Origin: JAFARE01 sp963777285
GTDB taxonomy: Bacteria > Chloroflexota > Dormibacteria > Aeolococcales > Aeolococcaceae
DNA length: 64,000 bases
Assembly (NCBI GenBank): GCA_963777285.1
Contig: CAVZPR010000001.1
Span: 1,116,001 to 1,180,000 of the forward strand
Reading direction: 5' to 3'
Position numbers and translations under genes: made by a program. The notes beneath the pieces are model-generated. The model was not told where the DNA came from. It was given only the letters and a program-made list of their open reading frames with translations, and did no database searches. Below, one piece after another: positions 8,574-17,653 of this stretch (positions are counted from its first letter, which is position 1; every line of letters begins with the position of its first letter).

Positions 8574-10409
8574 CTACTCGACGGTGACTGACTTGGCCAG
8601 GTTGCGTGGCTGGTCGACGTCGCAGCCGCGCTGCACCGCGACGTGGTATGCGAACAGCTGCAGCGGGACGACGTTCACCAGCGGCGAGAGCAGCTCGTCC
8701 GTGGCCGGTACGGGGATCGTGTCGCGCACCAGGTCCGAGTCGAATGGGTCCTCACCCTCGGTGATCAGCGCGATGACCGGCGCGTCTCGCGAGCGCACCT
8801 CCTGCACGTTGCTCACCAGCTTGGGGAGGGTGCGGCTGCGGGTGGCGACGGCCACCACCGGCACGTCGCGGTCGAGCAGCGCTATCGGTCCGTGCTTGAG
8901 CTCGCCCGCCGCGTATCCCTCGGCGTGCACATAGGAGATCTCCTTCAGCTTGAGGGCACCCTCCATGGCGATCGCGAAGTTGACTCCGCGCGCGATGTAC
9001 AGCGACGTGCGCGCGTGCGCGTAGCGCTCGCCCATGGCGGCAAGATCCGACTCCAGGCGCAGCGCCTGCTCGATGAGTGACGGGACCCGCTGCAGTTCCG
9101 CGGTCAGGCGGCGGTGCTCGTCGATGCCCAGCGTGCCGCGCACGTCTCCCAGGTGCAGCGCCAGGAGCACACCGCACGCCATCTGGTTGACGAACGTCTT
9201 TGTGGCGGCGACGGAGATCTCGGGCCCGGCGTGCATGTACAGGACCGAGTCCGCCTCCAGCGACAGCGCGCTGCCCACCACGTTGGTGACCGCCACGACC
9301 GGCGCCATGCTGCGGCGCGCGTGCCGCACCGCGGCCAGGATGTCCGCGGTCTCGCCAGACTGCGAGAACGCGATCACCAGCGACTCGGGGCCGGTGAGCG
9401 TGTCGCCGTAGCGGAACTCACTCGCGGGCTCGACGGTGCAGCGGATGCCCGCGATCTGCTCGATGGCGTGGCGTGCGACCAGCGCCGCGTACCAGGCGGA
9501 GCCGCAGGCGACGAGCACCACCTCGCGGGCGCCCTGTACCACGGAGTCCGGCAGGTCGAGGTCGCGGAGCGTGACCGTCCCGGTGTCGTCGATGCGATCG
9601 CGCAGTGCGTTGCGCAGCGCGTCGGGCTGGTCGTGGATCTCCTTGAGGAAGAAGTGCGGATACCCGTTCTTCTGCGCCTGCTCCGCCTCCCAGTCGACCG
9701 TGACCGTGCGCGGCTCGACGAGGACCCCGTCGAGGCTCTGCACGGTGATGCCGGTCGGGCGCGCCGTCACCACCTCGCCTTCACCGAGCAGCGCCATGCG
9801 CTTGGTGTACGGGATGAGAGCGGTGATGTCGCTGCTGATGAAGATCTCGTCCTGCCCCATGCCGATCACCAGCGGCGCGTTGAGGCGCGCGCCCACCAGG
9901 CTGCCGGGGTCCGCGGAGGTCATCGCCACGAGCGCATACGTGCCGCGAATGCGATTCAGCGCCAGGCGCACCGCGGCGCCGAGGTCACCGTGGAAGTTCT
10001 CCTCGATGAGGTGCGGCACCACCTCGGTGTCGGTCTCGCTGGCGAAGGTGTGGCCACGACCGGCAAGCTCTGCGCGCAGCTCGCGATAGTTCTCGATGAT
10101 CCCGTTGTGGATGAGCTGGATCCGCCCGCTGCAGTCCTGGTGCGGGTGCGCATTCTCCACGCTCGGCCGGCCGTGCGTCGCCCAGCGCGTGTGGCCGATG
10201 CCGATCGCGCCGCCGGGTGCCCCCTCAGCCTCGACCTGGCGCACCAGCTCGTCCACCTTGTGGTCGTTCTTGACCACCGTCGTCCCACCGTCGGCGTCGA
10301 GCACGGCGATGCCCGCCGAGTCGTAGCCGCGATACTCGAGACGCCGCAGGCTCTCAAGCAGGATCGGAGCCGCAGGGCGATGTCCGGTGTAGCCGATGAT
10401 CCCGCACAT
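8574..10409 (-). CDS. glmS: Glutamine--fructose-6-phosphate aminotransferase (isomerizing) GlmS
   Basis: GlmS makes glucosamine-6-phosphate from fructose-6-phosphate and glutamine, the first step towards UDP-GlcNAc. The 611-residue product starts MCGIIGYTGHRPA, so Cys2 becomes the N-terminal glutaminase nucleophile. HTRWATHG, the two SIS sugar-isomerase domains (ACGSAWYA, FSQSGETADILAA) and the C-terminal NLAKSVTVE are all present. It follows cdaA-cdaR on the same strand with a 34-base gap, too short for a glmS ribozyme. Confidence 0.97.
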   Translation of the reverse strand: MCGIIGYTGHRPAAPILLESLRRLEYRGYDSAGIAVLDADGGTTVVKNDHKVDELVRQVEAEGAPGGAIGIGHTRWATHGRPSVENAHPHQDCSGRIQLIHNGIIENYRELRAELAGRGHTFASETDTEVVPHLIEENFHGDLGAAVRLALNRIRGTYALVAMTSADPGSLVGARLNAPLVIGMGQDEIFISSDITALIPYTKRMALLGEGEVVTARPTGITVQSLDGVLVEPRTVTVDWEAEQAQKNGYPHFFLKEIHDQPDALRNALRDRIDDTGTVTLRDLDLPDSVVQGAREVVLVACGSAWYAALVARHAIEQIAGIRCTVEPASEFRYGDTLTGPESLVIAFSQSGETADILAAVRHARRSMAPVVAVTNVVGSALSLEADSVLYMHAGPEISVAATKTFVNQMACGVLLALHLGDVRGTLGIDEHRRLTAELQRVPSLIEQALRLESDLAAMGERYAHARTSLYIARGVNFAIAMEGALKLKEISYVHAEGYAAGELKHGPIALLDRDVPVVAVATRSRTLPKLVSNVQEVRSRDAPVIALITEGEDPFDSDLVRDTIPVPATDELLSPLVNVVPLQLFAYHVAVQRGCDVDQPRNLAKSVTVE

Positions 10410-10443
10410 GGACGCTGCTCGAACGTGCCTCTGACCAGACCGG

Positions 10444-11466
10444 TTACGTCGTCGCGCTCGGGCTCGGCGTCGGCGTGGGCGTCGGCGTCGGCGCGAATGA
10501 CGGCGGCGGCGTGGCCAGCGTGACGACGATCACCGTGATCGTGACGCGAACAGGCGTGGCGGTGACCCCCGTCGGCGGGAGCACAGTCGCGTTGAACGTG
10601 AGGCTGCCTGTCAGGCCACTGAGCGAGATGGTCGACGTGCGCACGTTGTCCAGCGCGTTGAGCAGGTTCTGCGGGCCGGCGAGCACCACCGTCGACGGCG
10701 ACACGCGGATCGCCGTCACCTGATGGCCGGACGCCGGGTATCCGATGAACGATGGATCCACCGCGGCAGCACGCGACGTGATGTTCGACGTGACCAGGAT
10801 CGTGACCTTGACCTCGCCGCCGGTCACGTTCGATCCGGGCGGCGACGACACCGTGAGGTCGCTGAGCTGGTTCCCTCGCGCGTCGTAGATGAATACCAGC
10901 GCGTCCTCGGCAAAGTTGGTCTTGTTGTTGCCAAGGTCGACGGTGACGCGTGCCTCAAGGCCGCTCAACTCGTGGTGCGGGCCCGACACGATGACGGTGT
11001 CGGGTGACGCCGTCTCCGAAGCGATCGTGTATCCCGCGGGCGGCGGGTGCGTGACGTTGATGTTCACGGGCAGCGAGACGGAGCCGAGGTAGTCGATGTC
11101 GGCCGAGATGCTCGTCGGCGGATCGATGAGCTCGATGTTGGGGTCCGCGTTGACGATCGAGATCGGGATCGTCTGCACGCCCGCGCTGGTCACGTTGTGC
11201 CAGGCGACGCTGACGCTGAGGTCCGACGTGTTGAACGCGTCGAGGCTGGAACGGGAGCCGCCGATGCGCAGCGCGAGGTCGGGCACCGAATGCACCAGCG
11301 TGTACTTGGCGGGAATGGCCGACGTCTGCTGCGGCACGTCCACCATCACCAGGCGCGTCTCCGGCGGGTTGCTGGCGTAGACGACGCCGACCCAGGTGAT
11401 CAGCGCCATCACGGTGCAGCCGATCTTGAGCTTGAAGTTGCGGGTGATGAAGCCAGGGATGTTCAT
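10444..11466 (-). CDS. cdaR: YbbR-domain protein, CdaR-like regulator of CdaA
   Basis: A membrane-anchored extracytoplasmic protein expected to bind and modulate the diadenylate cyclase CdaA. The ATG at 11466, overlapping the cdaA stop by four bases, gives 340 residues: a short cytoplasmic start, one membrane segment (KIGCTVMALITWVGVVYA), then YbbR repeats rich in beta strands with the recurring pattern of SLPVNINVT and a Pro-linked turn. The tail is a Thr/Pro run (PTPTPTPTPSPSATT), which may span the wall. The longer frame upstream only shadows cdaA. Confidence 0.88.
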   Translation of the reverse strand: MNIPGFITRNFKLKIGCTVMALITWVGVVYASNPPETRLVMVDVPQQTSAIPAKYTLVHSVPDLALRIGGSRSSLDAFNTSDLSVSVAWHNVTSAGVQTIPISIVNADPNIELIDPPTSISADIDYLGSVSLPVNINVTHPPPAGYTIASETASPDTVIVSGPHHELSGLEARVTVDLGNNKTNFAEDALVFIYDARGNQLSDLTVSSPPGSNVTGGEVKVTILVTSNITSRAAAVDPSFIGYPASGHQVTAIRVSPSTVVLAGPQNLLNALDNVRTSTISLSGLTGSLTFNATVLPPTGVTATPVRVTITVIVVTLATPPPSFAPTPTPTPTPSPSATT

Positions 11467-12332
11467 GGAGGCGTGCGGCGCCCGAGGGTCCGCAGGGTCG
11501 TCACCCGTGACAGCGGCCGCAGCATGCCGGCACGCGCGGCGCCTGCGGGACCGGCGAGCAGCGCCAGCAGCATCTGGCGCAGGCCGTTGATGTCGAGACC
11601 GCGGTACAGCTTGCCCTGGTTGGCGACGCTGATCAGCCCCGTCTCCTCGCTGGCGATGACGATCACTGCGTCGCTCTGCATGGTCAGTCCCAGCGCGGCC
11701 CGATGCCGCGTGCCCATCCTGCCCACACCCGGGAGCGTTTCGGCAAGCGGCAGGACGCAGCCTGCCGCCACGAGGCGCGAGTCGCGGATGATGACGGCGC
11801 CGTCGTGCAGCGGCGAGTTGGGCGTGAAGATGGTGGCGAGCATCTCGGCGGTGACCTCGCCGTCGATCTTCACGCCGGTGGCGGCCAGGTTCTCGAGTCC
11901 GGTCTCGCACTCGAAGCAGATGAGCGCGCCCGTGCGGTGCTCGCTCAGCGACCCGGCCGCGCGGAGCACCTCGTCGACCGTCCGCTCCACAGCCGCTTCC
12001 GCGTGGTGCCCGAACAGTGTGCGCACCGGACCGAGGCGGCCCACCTGGTCGAGCGCGCGGCGCAGCTCCGGCTGGAAGAGGATCACCGCGGCGATGACGA
12101 TTGCCTGCGTCCCGTTGGTGAAGATGAACTCCAGGAGGCGCAGCTGAAGGAGCTGCGCAGCCCAGCCGACGATGAAGATCACGGCAAGGCCCAGCAGCAG
12201 CTGCACGGCCTGCGTGCCGCGGATCAGCTTGAGCAGCTGATACAGCAGGAACGCCACCACCAGCACGTCGAGCACGTCGCGCCAGCTGATGTTCTGCAGG
12301 AAGAAATGCGCGTTGCGCAGGAAGTCGCTCAT
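11463..12332 (-). CDS. cdaA: Diadenylate cyclase CdaA (c-di-AMP synthase)
   Basis: CdaA condenses two ATP molecules to c-di-AMP, which controls potassium uptake and wall homeostasis. The ATG at 12332 gives 289 residues: three N-terminal membrane segments (residues 18-85) and a DAC domain with the DGA motif at 177-179 (HDGAVIIRD) and RHR at 209-211 (GTRHRAALG), both required for catalysis. It overlaps argF by four bases upstream and cdaR by four bases downstream, so argF-cdaA-cdaR-glmS look like one unit. Confidence 0.95.
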   Translation of the reverse strand: MSDFLRNAHFFLQNISWRDVLDVLVVAFLLYQLLKLIRGTQAVQLLLGLAVIFIVGWAAQLLQLRLLEFIFTNGTQAIVIAAVILFQPELRRALDQVGRLGPVRTLFGHHAEAAVERTVDEVLRAAGSLSEHRTGALICFECETGLENLAATGVKIDGEVTAEMLATIFTPNSPLHDGAVIIRDSRLVAAGCVLPLAETLPGVGRMGTRHRAALGLTMQSDAVIVIASEETGLISVANQGKLYRGLDINGLRQMLLALLAGPAGAARAGMLRPLSRVTTLRTLGRRTPP

Positions 12333-13306
12333 GCGACGGCTTCGCGACCGGAGGCGACGCGGCCGCCGCCATCCGCTGCATCCGCGCCATACAGCAGGGC
12401 GAGCAGCGCCATCTGCACCCACATGCGGTTCTCCGCCTGCTCGAAGACGATCGACTGCGGCCCGTCGATCACCGAGTCGGTGATCTCCTCGCCGCGGTGC
12501 GCCGGCAGGCAGTGCATGACGCGTGCGTGTGCCGGTGCCGCCGCCAGCAGCGAGTCGTTCACCTGCAGCGTCCGGAAGTCCTCGCGCCGCCGCTCGTGCT
12601 CCGTCTCCTGCCCCATGCTCGCCCAGACGTCGGTGTAGATGAAGTCGGTATCGCGCAGCGCATCGTTCGGCTGGTGCGCGACGCTGATGCCGGCGTCGGC
12701 GCCACCCAGCTGCCGGGCGCGCTCGAGCACCGCGCGGGACGGCTCGTATCCCGGCGGGCACACCACGCGAAGCGCGACGTTGCACAGCGCCGCGGCGTAG
12801 ATCCATGAGGTGCACACGTTGTTGCCGTCGCCGATGTACGTGACCCGCGCACCATCGAGGTGACCGAGCGACTCCTGCACCGTCATGCAGTCCGCGAGGA
12901 CCTGGCAGGGGTGCTCCTGGTCGGTCAGGGCATTGACCACCGGCGACTCCGCCGCGGCGGCGATGGTCACCAGGTCGCGGTGCGACACCAGGCGGGCGAC
13001 GATGCCGTCGGCGTAGCGGTCGAGGATGCGGCTGATGTCGGCGGCCGATTCCCGCTCCCCGAGCTGCACCTCGGGATTGAAGAGCGCCACAGGGTGACCG
13101 CCGAGGCGGTGGATCGCCACCTCGAACGAGACGCGGGTGCGGTTGCTGGGGCGCTGGAAGATCATGGCCACGGACAGGCCGCGCAGCGGTTCACCGAGCG
13201 CCGCTCCGGCCTTCGCGGCCGCGGCGGTGTCGAGGATCGCCCCGATCTCGGCGGCGGTGAGGTCGGCGATGCTCAGAAGGTCCCGCCCCGCAAGGCTCGA
13301 TGTCAC
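12329..13306 (-). CDS. argF: Ornithine carbamoyltransferase
   Basis: Makes citrulline from ornithine and carbamoyl phosphate in arginine synthesis. The GTG at 13306 puts TSSLAGRDLLSIADL at the N terminus, as in the family, giving 325 residues. The carbamoyl-phosphate loop reads PSNRTRVSFEVA (residues 53-64; Asn replaces the commoner Thr or Leu at residue 55). HPCQVLAD and the ornithine/Cys motif MHCLPAHRGEEI are intact. No other arg gene is nearby; its stop overlaps the cdaA start as ATGA, an unusual pairing of arginine synthesis with c-di-AMP. Confidence 0.94.
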   Translation of the reverse strand: MTSSLAGRDLLSIADLTAAEIGAILDTAAAAKAGAALGEPLRGLSVAMIFQRPSNRTRVSFEVAIHRLGGHPVALFNPEVQLGERESAADISRILDRYADGIVARLVSHRDLVTIAAAAESPVVNALTDQEHPCQVLADCMTVQESLGHLDGARVTYIGDGNNVCTSWIYAAALCNVALRVVCPPGYEPSRAVLERARQLGGADAGISVAHQPNDALRDTDFIYTDVWASMGQETEHERRREDFRTLQVNDSLLAAAPAHARVMHCLPAHRGEEITDSVIDGPQSIVFEQAENRMWVQMALLALLYGADAADGGGRVASGREAVA

Positions 13307-13410
13307 CAGCCTATGGTCGCACCGCCGCGAGATCAGCGGACCGCATCTCCGATCGAGACGACGCGGCGCACGCACGCCGCTGAGCGCTGGGGACGGCTAC
13401 CGTTGGACGC

Positions 13411-14424
13411 GTGAACATCGCCGTCGTGGTGTCCGGAGGGTTGACGCAAAGCCTTCAGGCCACGCCGCTGCTGCGGACGCTCCGGGCGGGCGAGCCGGGG
13501 GCGCACATCAGCGTGCTCTGCCCGCCCGCGGCGGCGCCGCTGGCGCAGGGCGTGCCTGCGGTGGACACAGTCATCCCGGTGGCCGCGCTGCGGGGCGGGG
13601 CCGGCGCGGCAGCGGCCGCCGGCGTGTGGTGGGAGCTTCGCCGGCGGCGCTTCGACGCGGTGCTCCTCTGCTCCCGTGCGTTCTCGCTGCGCCTGGCCGC
13701 GTTCTTGGCGGCGGTGCCAGAGCGTTTCGGCGCAGGCGGCGGCGTCACCTGGCCGCTGCTGACCGGCCACGCACCCGCCGGTCGGAGCGAGAACCGCGCC
13801 GTCGCCTGGCTGCGTCTCGCCGCTCTGGCCGGGATCCGTCAGGAGCTGCACACGCCGTCATACGAGCCCGGCCCCGAGGCGCTGCGCGAAGCCGACCGCC
13901 TGATCCATGCGACCGGGTTCGCCGACGGCCGCCTGCTGGTGGCCCTGGCGCCGGGCCCGGGGTTCGCGGAAACCGATGGTTTGCCCGCGGACCTGACCGC
14001 GTGGGACGGCGAGCGCTACGCGCTGCTGGCCAACCAGCTCGCCCAGCGTCACGGCGCGGGCATCGTCTTTTTGGGGACAGCAGCGGATCGCGCCGACATA
14101 GAGCGCACCATGCTCGACCTGGGCGCCAGCGCAGTCGACTTCAGCGGCGAGCTCGACCTGCCGGTGATCGCGGCGATGCTGGCCCGCTGCGATCTGCTGG
14201 TTGGCGGCGACACGCCATTGCTGCATCTGGCCGCGGCGGTGGGAACGCCCGCCGTGGGGCTGTTCGGGCCCACCGACGGACGGCGCCGCGGGCCGTACGG
14301 ATCCGACCATCGCATCATCCAGGGCATCGCGCAGCGTCCGGGGACTGACGGCCGGCATGACGATGCCGTGATGGGACGCATCCGCGTGGAGGACGTGCTC
14401 GCCAGCATCGAAGCGTCCCTCTGA
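13411..14424 (+). CDS. Glycosyltransferase family 9 (heptosyltransferase-like)
   Basis: A GT-B fold glycosyltransferase of the ADP-heptosyltransferase family. The 337-residue protein opens with MNIAVVVSGGLTQSLQATPLLRTL and has the C-terminal donor-site segment GGDTPLLHLAAAVGTPAVGLFGPTDGRRRGPYG, typical of GT9. No LPS genes are present, so the acceptor is unknown; GT9 members also occur in cell-surface glycan loci of organisms without LPS. It diverges from argF across 104 bases and ends at a strong hairpin. Confidence 0.85.
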   Translation: MNIAVVVSGGLTQSLQATPLLRTLRAGEPGAHISVLCPPAAAPLAQGVPAVDTVIPVAALRGGAGAAAAAGVWWELRRRRFDAVLLCSRAFSLRLAAFLAAVPERFGAGGGVTWPLLTGHAPAGRSENRAVAWLRLAALAGIRQELHTPSYEPGPEALREADRLIHATGFADGRLLVALAPGPGFAETDGLPADLTAWDGERYALLANQLAQRHGAGIVFLGTAADRADIERTMLDLGASAVDFSGELDLPVIAAMLARCDLLVGGDTPLLHLAAAVGTPAVGLFGPTDGRRRGPYGSDHRIIQGIAQRPGTDGRHDDAVMGRIRVEDVLASIEASL

Positions 14425-14475
14425 CGGCTCGGGGCGACATCACGACCGAGTCCTCAGTCGGTCGCGAGAGAACAA

Positions 14476-14504
14476 CGACCCGGGCGCCGCGGACACCCGG
14501 GTCG
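14476..14504 (+). terminator. Hairpin downstream of the GT9 gene
   Basis: Perfect 9-bp inverted repeat CGACCCGGG/CCCGGGTCG with an 11-base loop, about 50 bases after the GT9 stop. There is no clear T-run after it, so it may be a weak or Rho-assisted terminator. Confidence 0.55.
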
Positions 14505-14518
14505 CAGGCTCGCAGGTG

Positions 14519-14668
14519 ATGAACCACCAGCCGCGCGCGTCTGAGGGACCGCTGCGCATCGCCCGCGCACTGAACGCGATCGCGCAGCTGCGCCGCCGGC
14601 CGGAATGCGTGCAGCGCGCCGACGGCGAGTGGCGCTGGCTGCGCTTCCTGCTGGCCGACGCAGCCTGA
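14519..14668 (+). CDS. Hypothetical 49-residue basic protein
   Basis: A small open frame between the GT9 hairpin and the convergent SnoaL-like gene. It runs from ATG (preceded by GCAGG about two bases away, a poor ribosome binding site) to TGA and reads like a compact alpha-helical, Arg-rich protein: PLRIARALNAIAQLRRRPE followed by WRWLRFLLADAA. I do not recognise a family. It could be spurious, since GC-rich DNA gives many such frames. Confidence 0.3.
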   Translation: MNHQPRASEGPLRIARALNAIAQLRRRPECVQRADGEWRWLRFLLADAA

Positions 14669-14701
14669 CCTGACTGCGAGCGCCTCCGGGCGCAGCCGCG
14701 T

Positions 14702-15136
14702 CTAGCCTGCCGCGGCCGGCGACGGGACGAGTCCCAGCTGCTCCATCAGCTCCATGCGGTCGAAGGTGAGCCGGTCGGACGTGATCTCGCCGTTGTGGAT
14801 CTCGAAAACGTCGACGTATGGCCCCTCCACCCTCCTGCCCGTCGGCGGGATGTCACCCATGGGCGTGGGGAAGACGCCGGAATGCGTGCCCACGAAGGTG
14901 CCCTCCTCGACGATCGTGTCGCCGCTCTCGATGATGTTGTGCACCCTGAGCTCGCAGTCGGGGAATCCCTGGAACCAGCCCTTGGTGAACTCCCGGATCG
15001 CCGCCCTCCCGGTGACGGACATGCCACCCGGCCCCTTGAGCTGTGCGCCCTCCGCGTAGAGGCGATCCACCGCGTCGAGGTCGTGGGAATTGAATGCCGT
15101 GTGTGCCCTCTCGATGACGTCACGTGCCGACCCCAT
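14702..15136 (-). CDS. SnoaL-like / ester cyclase family protein (NTF2 fold)
   Basis: A 144-residue protein of the SnoaL-like NTF2-fold group. It has the family start VIERAHTAFNSHDLDAVDRLYA, then FTKGWFQGFPDCELRVHNIIESGDTIVEEGTFVGTH and a C-terminal EGPYVDVFEIHNGEI segment. Members bind or transform small hydrophobic molecules; the substrate cannot be read from sequence. It diverges from the sedolisin gene, with 158 bases between the starts. Confidence 0.82.
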   Translation of the reverse strand: MGSARDVIERAHTAFNSHDLDAVDRLYAEGAQLKGPGGMSVTGRAAIREFTKGWFQGFPDCELRVHNIIESGDTIVEEGTFVGTHSGVFPTPMGDIPPTGRRVEGPYVDVFEIHNGEITSDRLTFDRMELMEQLGLVPSPAAAG

Positions 15137-15294
15137 ACCGTGCCTCCCACCATGCCGGCTCGCCGACGGGTGTCGGCGATGTGCCCCGGGGTGGTGAGTT
15201 TAGGCTCTCTCCGGCGCCCTCCGGGCACCGCGGTACCCCGCCGCGCTACAGTCCTGACGGCGGGCGGCGTAGGTCTGGGTTTGGAGGCAGGGTC

Positions 15295-16692
15295 ATGCAT
15301 CGACGTCTTACCAGTGTGTTGTGCGCCGCGGGGGTGGCGGCAGGGGCGGCTGCGTCAGTCGGCGTGCCCGCGCTCTCGGCTGTGGCGCCGGCGACCAGCG
15401 TCGCTCCGGTGCCGCTGGCTCGACTGGCGAGCCACACGAGCTTCCCGACACCGCCGACGACGGCGGACTGCGAGGCGCAGCTCCACCTCGCCTGCTACGC
15501 GCCCTTCCAGTTCCAAGAGGCATACGACCTGAACCCGCTCTACGCGGCGGGGTATGACGGCGCTGGACAGACTATCGTCATCGTCGATTCGTACGGCTAT
15601 CAGAACATCGCCGCAGAGCTGAAGACGTTCGACAAGTCGTTCGGCCTTCCCGCACCGCCGCACTTCCTGGTGCTGCAGCCCGAAGGACCGATCCCGCCCT
15701 TCGACCCGGTCAAGCGGCCGATGATGGTCGGCTGGGCACAGGAGACGTCACTCGACGTCGAGTATTCGCACGCGATCGCGCCGAAGGCGAACATCCTGCT
15801 CGTGGAGACGCCTGTGGCCGAGACCCTCGGCGAGCACGGCTTCCCGCCGATCATCGCCGCCGAGAACTACGTCATCAACCACCACCTGGGCACGGTGATC
15901 ACGCAGAGCTTCGGCGCCCCGGAGGCGGGATTCCCGAGCGCGGACTCGATTCTCGACCTGCGCAGCGCGTACGAGAACGCGGCGGCGCACGGCGTCACCG
16001 TTCTCGCATCATCGGGCGACGGCGGCTCCACCGGTGCGAAGACACTCACGTCGCAGGGATTCGCGTCGTCGTTCTACCTGCATCGCACGGCGGAGTGGCC
16101 CGCCACCGACCCGCTGGTCACCGGCGTGGGCGGCACGCAGCTGCATCTCACCGCCAGTGGAGATCGTTTCGAGCCGGACACCGTGTGGAACGACACCAAC
16201 CTGTTCGGATCGCCCGCGGCCAGCAGCGGCGGTCGGTCGGGTGTCTTCTCGCGGCCGTCCTACCAGGACGGCGTCGCCAACAAGGTGAAGACGGCTCGTG
16301 GGTTCCCCGACATCTCGCTCAGCGCGGCTGTCGATGGCGCGGCGCTGGTGTGGCTGGACTCCAACGCGGCCCAGGGACCGGCCGGCTTCTATCTCTTCGG
16401 CGGCACCAGCGAGGCGTCGCCAATGCTGTCGGGCATCATCGCGATCGCCGACCAGTACGCGGGGCACGGGCTGGGCCCGATCAACTCCGCGCTGTACCAG
16501 ATGGCGGCAGCAGGTGATCCCGGCATCGTCGATGTCACCGCGGGGACCAACACCGTGACCTTCCCCCAGGGTGGGTCCAACCACACGGTGCTCGGCTTCG
16601 ATGCGGTGGCGGGCTATGACCTGTCCAGCGGTCTGGGCACGATCGACGCAGCGCACTTCGTTCCGGATCTGGTGGCAGCCCTCGGAGGCTGA
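15295..16692 (+). CDS. Secreted sedolisin-family (S53) serine-carboxyl peptidase without propeptide
   Basis: A 465-residue exported protease of peptidase family S53. The ATG at 15295 has GGAGG seven bases upstream and starts an Ala-rich signal peptide. The catalytic set is visible: Glu150 and Asp154 in QETSLDVEYSH, the oxyanion Asp242 in SSGDGG, and Ser372 in GGTSEASP. The calcium-site-like end GYDLSSGLGTIDA is also present. Classical sedolisins carry a 150-200 residue prodomain, but here only about 65 residues separate the signal peptide from the catalytic domain. A strong terminator follows. Confidence 0.92.
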   Translation: MHRRLTSVLCAAGVAAGAAASVGVPALSAVAPATSVAPVPLARLASHTSFPTPPTTADCEAQLHLACYAPFQFQEAYDLNPLYAAGYDGAGQTIVIVDSYGYQNIAAELKTFDKSFGLPAPPHFLVLQPEGPIPPFDPVKRPMMVGWAQETSLDVEYSHAIAPKANILLVETPVAETLGEHGFPPIIAAENYVINHHLGTVITQSFGAPEAGFPSADSILDLRSAYENAAAHGVTVLASSGDGGSTGAKTLTSQGFASSFYLHRTAEWPATDPLVTGVGGTQLHLTASGDRFEPDTVWNDTNLFGSPAASSGGRSGVFSRPSYQDGVANKVKTARGFPDISLSAAVDGAALVWLDSNAAQGPAGFYLFGGTSEASPMLSGIIAIADQYAGHGLGPINSALYQMAAAGDPGIVDVTAGTNTVTFPQGGSNHTVLGFDAVAGYDLSSGLGTIDAAHFVPDLVAALGG

Positions 16693-16707
16693 TCCGTCGC
16701 AGCAGCA

Positions 16708-16739
16708 GGACGGGCGCCGGGGTAACCCGGCGCCCGTCC
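16708..16739 (+). terminator. Rho-independent terminator after the sedolisin gene
   Basis: Perfect 14-bp stem GGACGGGCGCCGGG with a GTAA tetraloop, 15 bases after the sedolisin stop, followed by a pyrimidine-rich stretch ending CTCTTTCTT. A good intrinsic terminator. Confidence 0.85.
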
Positions 16740-16951
16740 CGCACATCTCTTTCTTGTCGAGACGATGACCGGGACGGCAGCGTTCCCGAGGGCCCGTACG
16801 CGCAGGCGCGGCGCGCGCTGGAGATCATCGTTGCGGTGACGCAGCTGGTCGAGTCCGTCTACCTGCTCGAGATCGAAGCCGACGCTGTGATCGAGTAGGC
16901 GCCACGAGTCATCCACTCGTCACATTTCGAGGCTAGCCTGGGCGGTCAACC

Positions 16952-17653
16952 ATGGGATTGGAGATGAAGGCGCCGATCCTGGTCGTGGACGACGACCCGA
17001 AGATCGCATCGCTGGTCAGGATGTACCTCGAGCGGGAGGGGTTCCGTGTCGCCACGGCCGGTGACGGTGTTGCGGCGCTCTCCGCGGTGGAGACGGTGCA
17101 GCCGCAACTGGTCGTCCTCGATGTGATGCTGCCCGAGCTCGACGGAATGGCGGTGATGCGGCGCGTGCGCGAGAGCTCGAGCATTCCGATCGTGTTGCTG
17201 TCCGCCCGCGGCTCGGCGGCGGACCGCGTGTACGGCATCAGCGAGGGAGCCGACGATTACCTGGCGAAGCCGTTCTCGCCGGCGGAGCTGGTGGTCCGCG
17301 TCAAGGCGGTGCTCCGCAGAGCCGCAACAGCGACTGCAGACGACCGGGGAACGCGAGCGCTGGGTGATCTCGAGGTGGATCTCGATCGGATGGAGGTGCG
17401 CCGTGGCGGCCAGGTGTTGCCGCTGACGTCTGTGGAGTTTCGCTTGCTCGCAGCGCTGACGCTTGCCCGCGGACGCGTCCTCACGCGGCAAGGGCTGCTC
17501 GACGCGCTGTACGGTCATGCCCGCGGCGACGTCCTGGAACGGACGATCGACGTCCACATCGGCCGGCTGCGGGAGAAGATCGACGATTCCGCAGACGACG
17601 CGCGCTACGTCGTCACCGTCCGGGGCACGGGGTATCGCGTGCGATGCGCCTAG
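16952..17653 (+). CDS. OmpR-family response regulator
   Basis: A 233-residue two-component response regulator. The receiver domain (residues 1-125) has the acidic pair VDDDPK, the phosphoacceptor Asp57 in VVLDVMLPELDG, the switch residue in VLLSARG and Lys in LAKPFSP. The C-terminal winged helix ends in TIDVHIGRLREKI...VVTVRGTGYRVRCA, typical of OmpR/PhoB DNA-binding domains. Its stop overlaps the histidine kinase start by 10 bases, so both are translated together. Likely target: the secreted propeller gene that follows the kinase. Confidence 0.95.
   Translation: MGLEMKAPILVVDDDPKIASLVRMYLEREGFRVATAGDGVAALSAVETVQPQLVVLDVMLPELDGMAVMRRVRESSSIPIVLLSARGSAADRVYGISEGADDYLAKPFSPAELVVRVKAVLRRAATATADDRGTRALGDLEVDLDRMEVRRGGQVLPLTSVEFRLLAALTLARGRVLTRQGLLDALYGHARGDVLERTIDVHIGRLREKIDDSADDARYVVTVRGTGYRVRCA

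Noticed and set aside
10410..10443. Search for a glmS ribozyme
   Set aside because: Only 34 bases lie before glmS; too short for the ribozyme and no matching sequence.
16770..16899. Protein-like plus-strand frame ending LVESVYLLEIEADAVIE
   Set aside because: No ATG, GTG or TTG start in frame after the preceding terminator; perhaps a remnant, not a gene.
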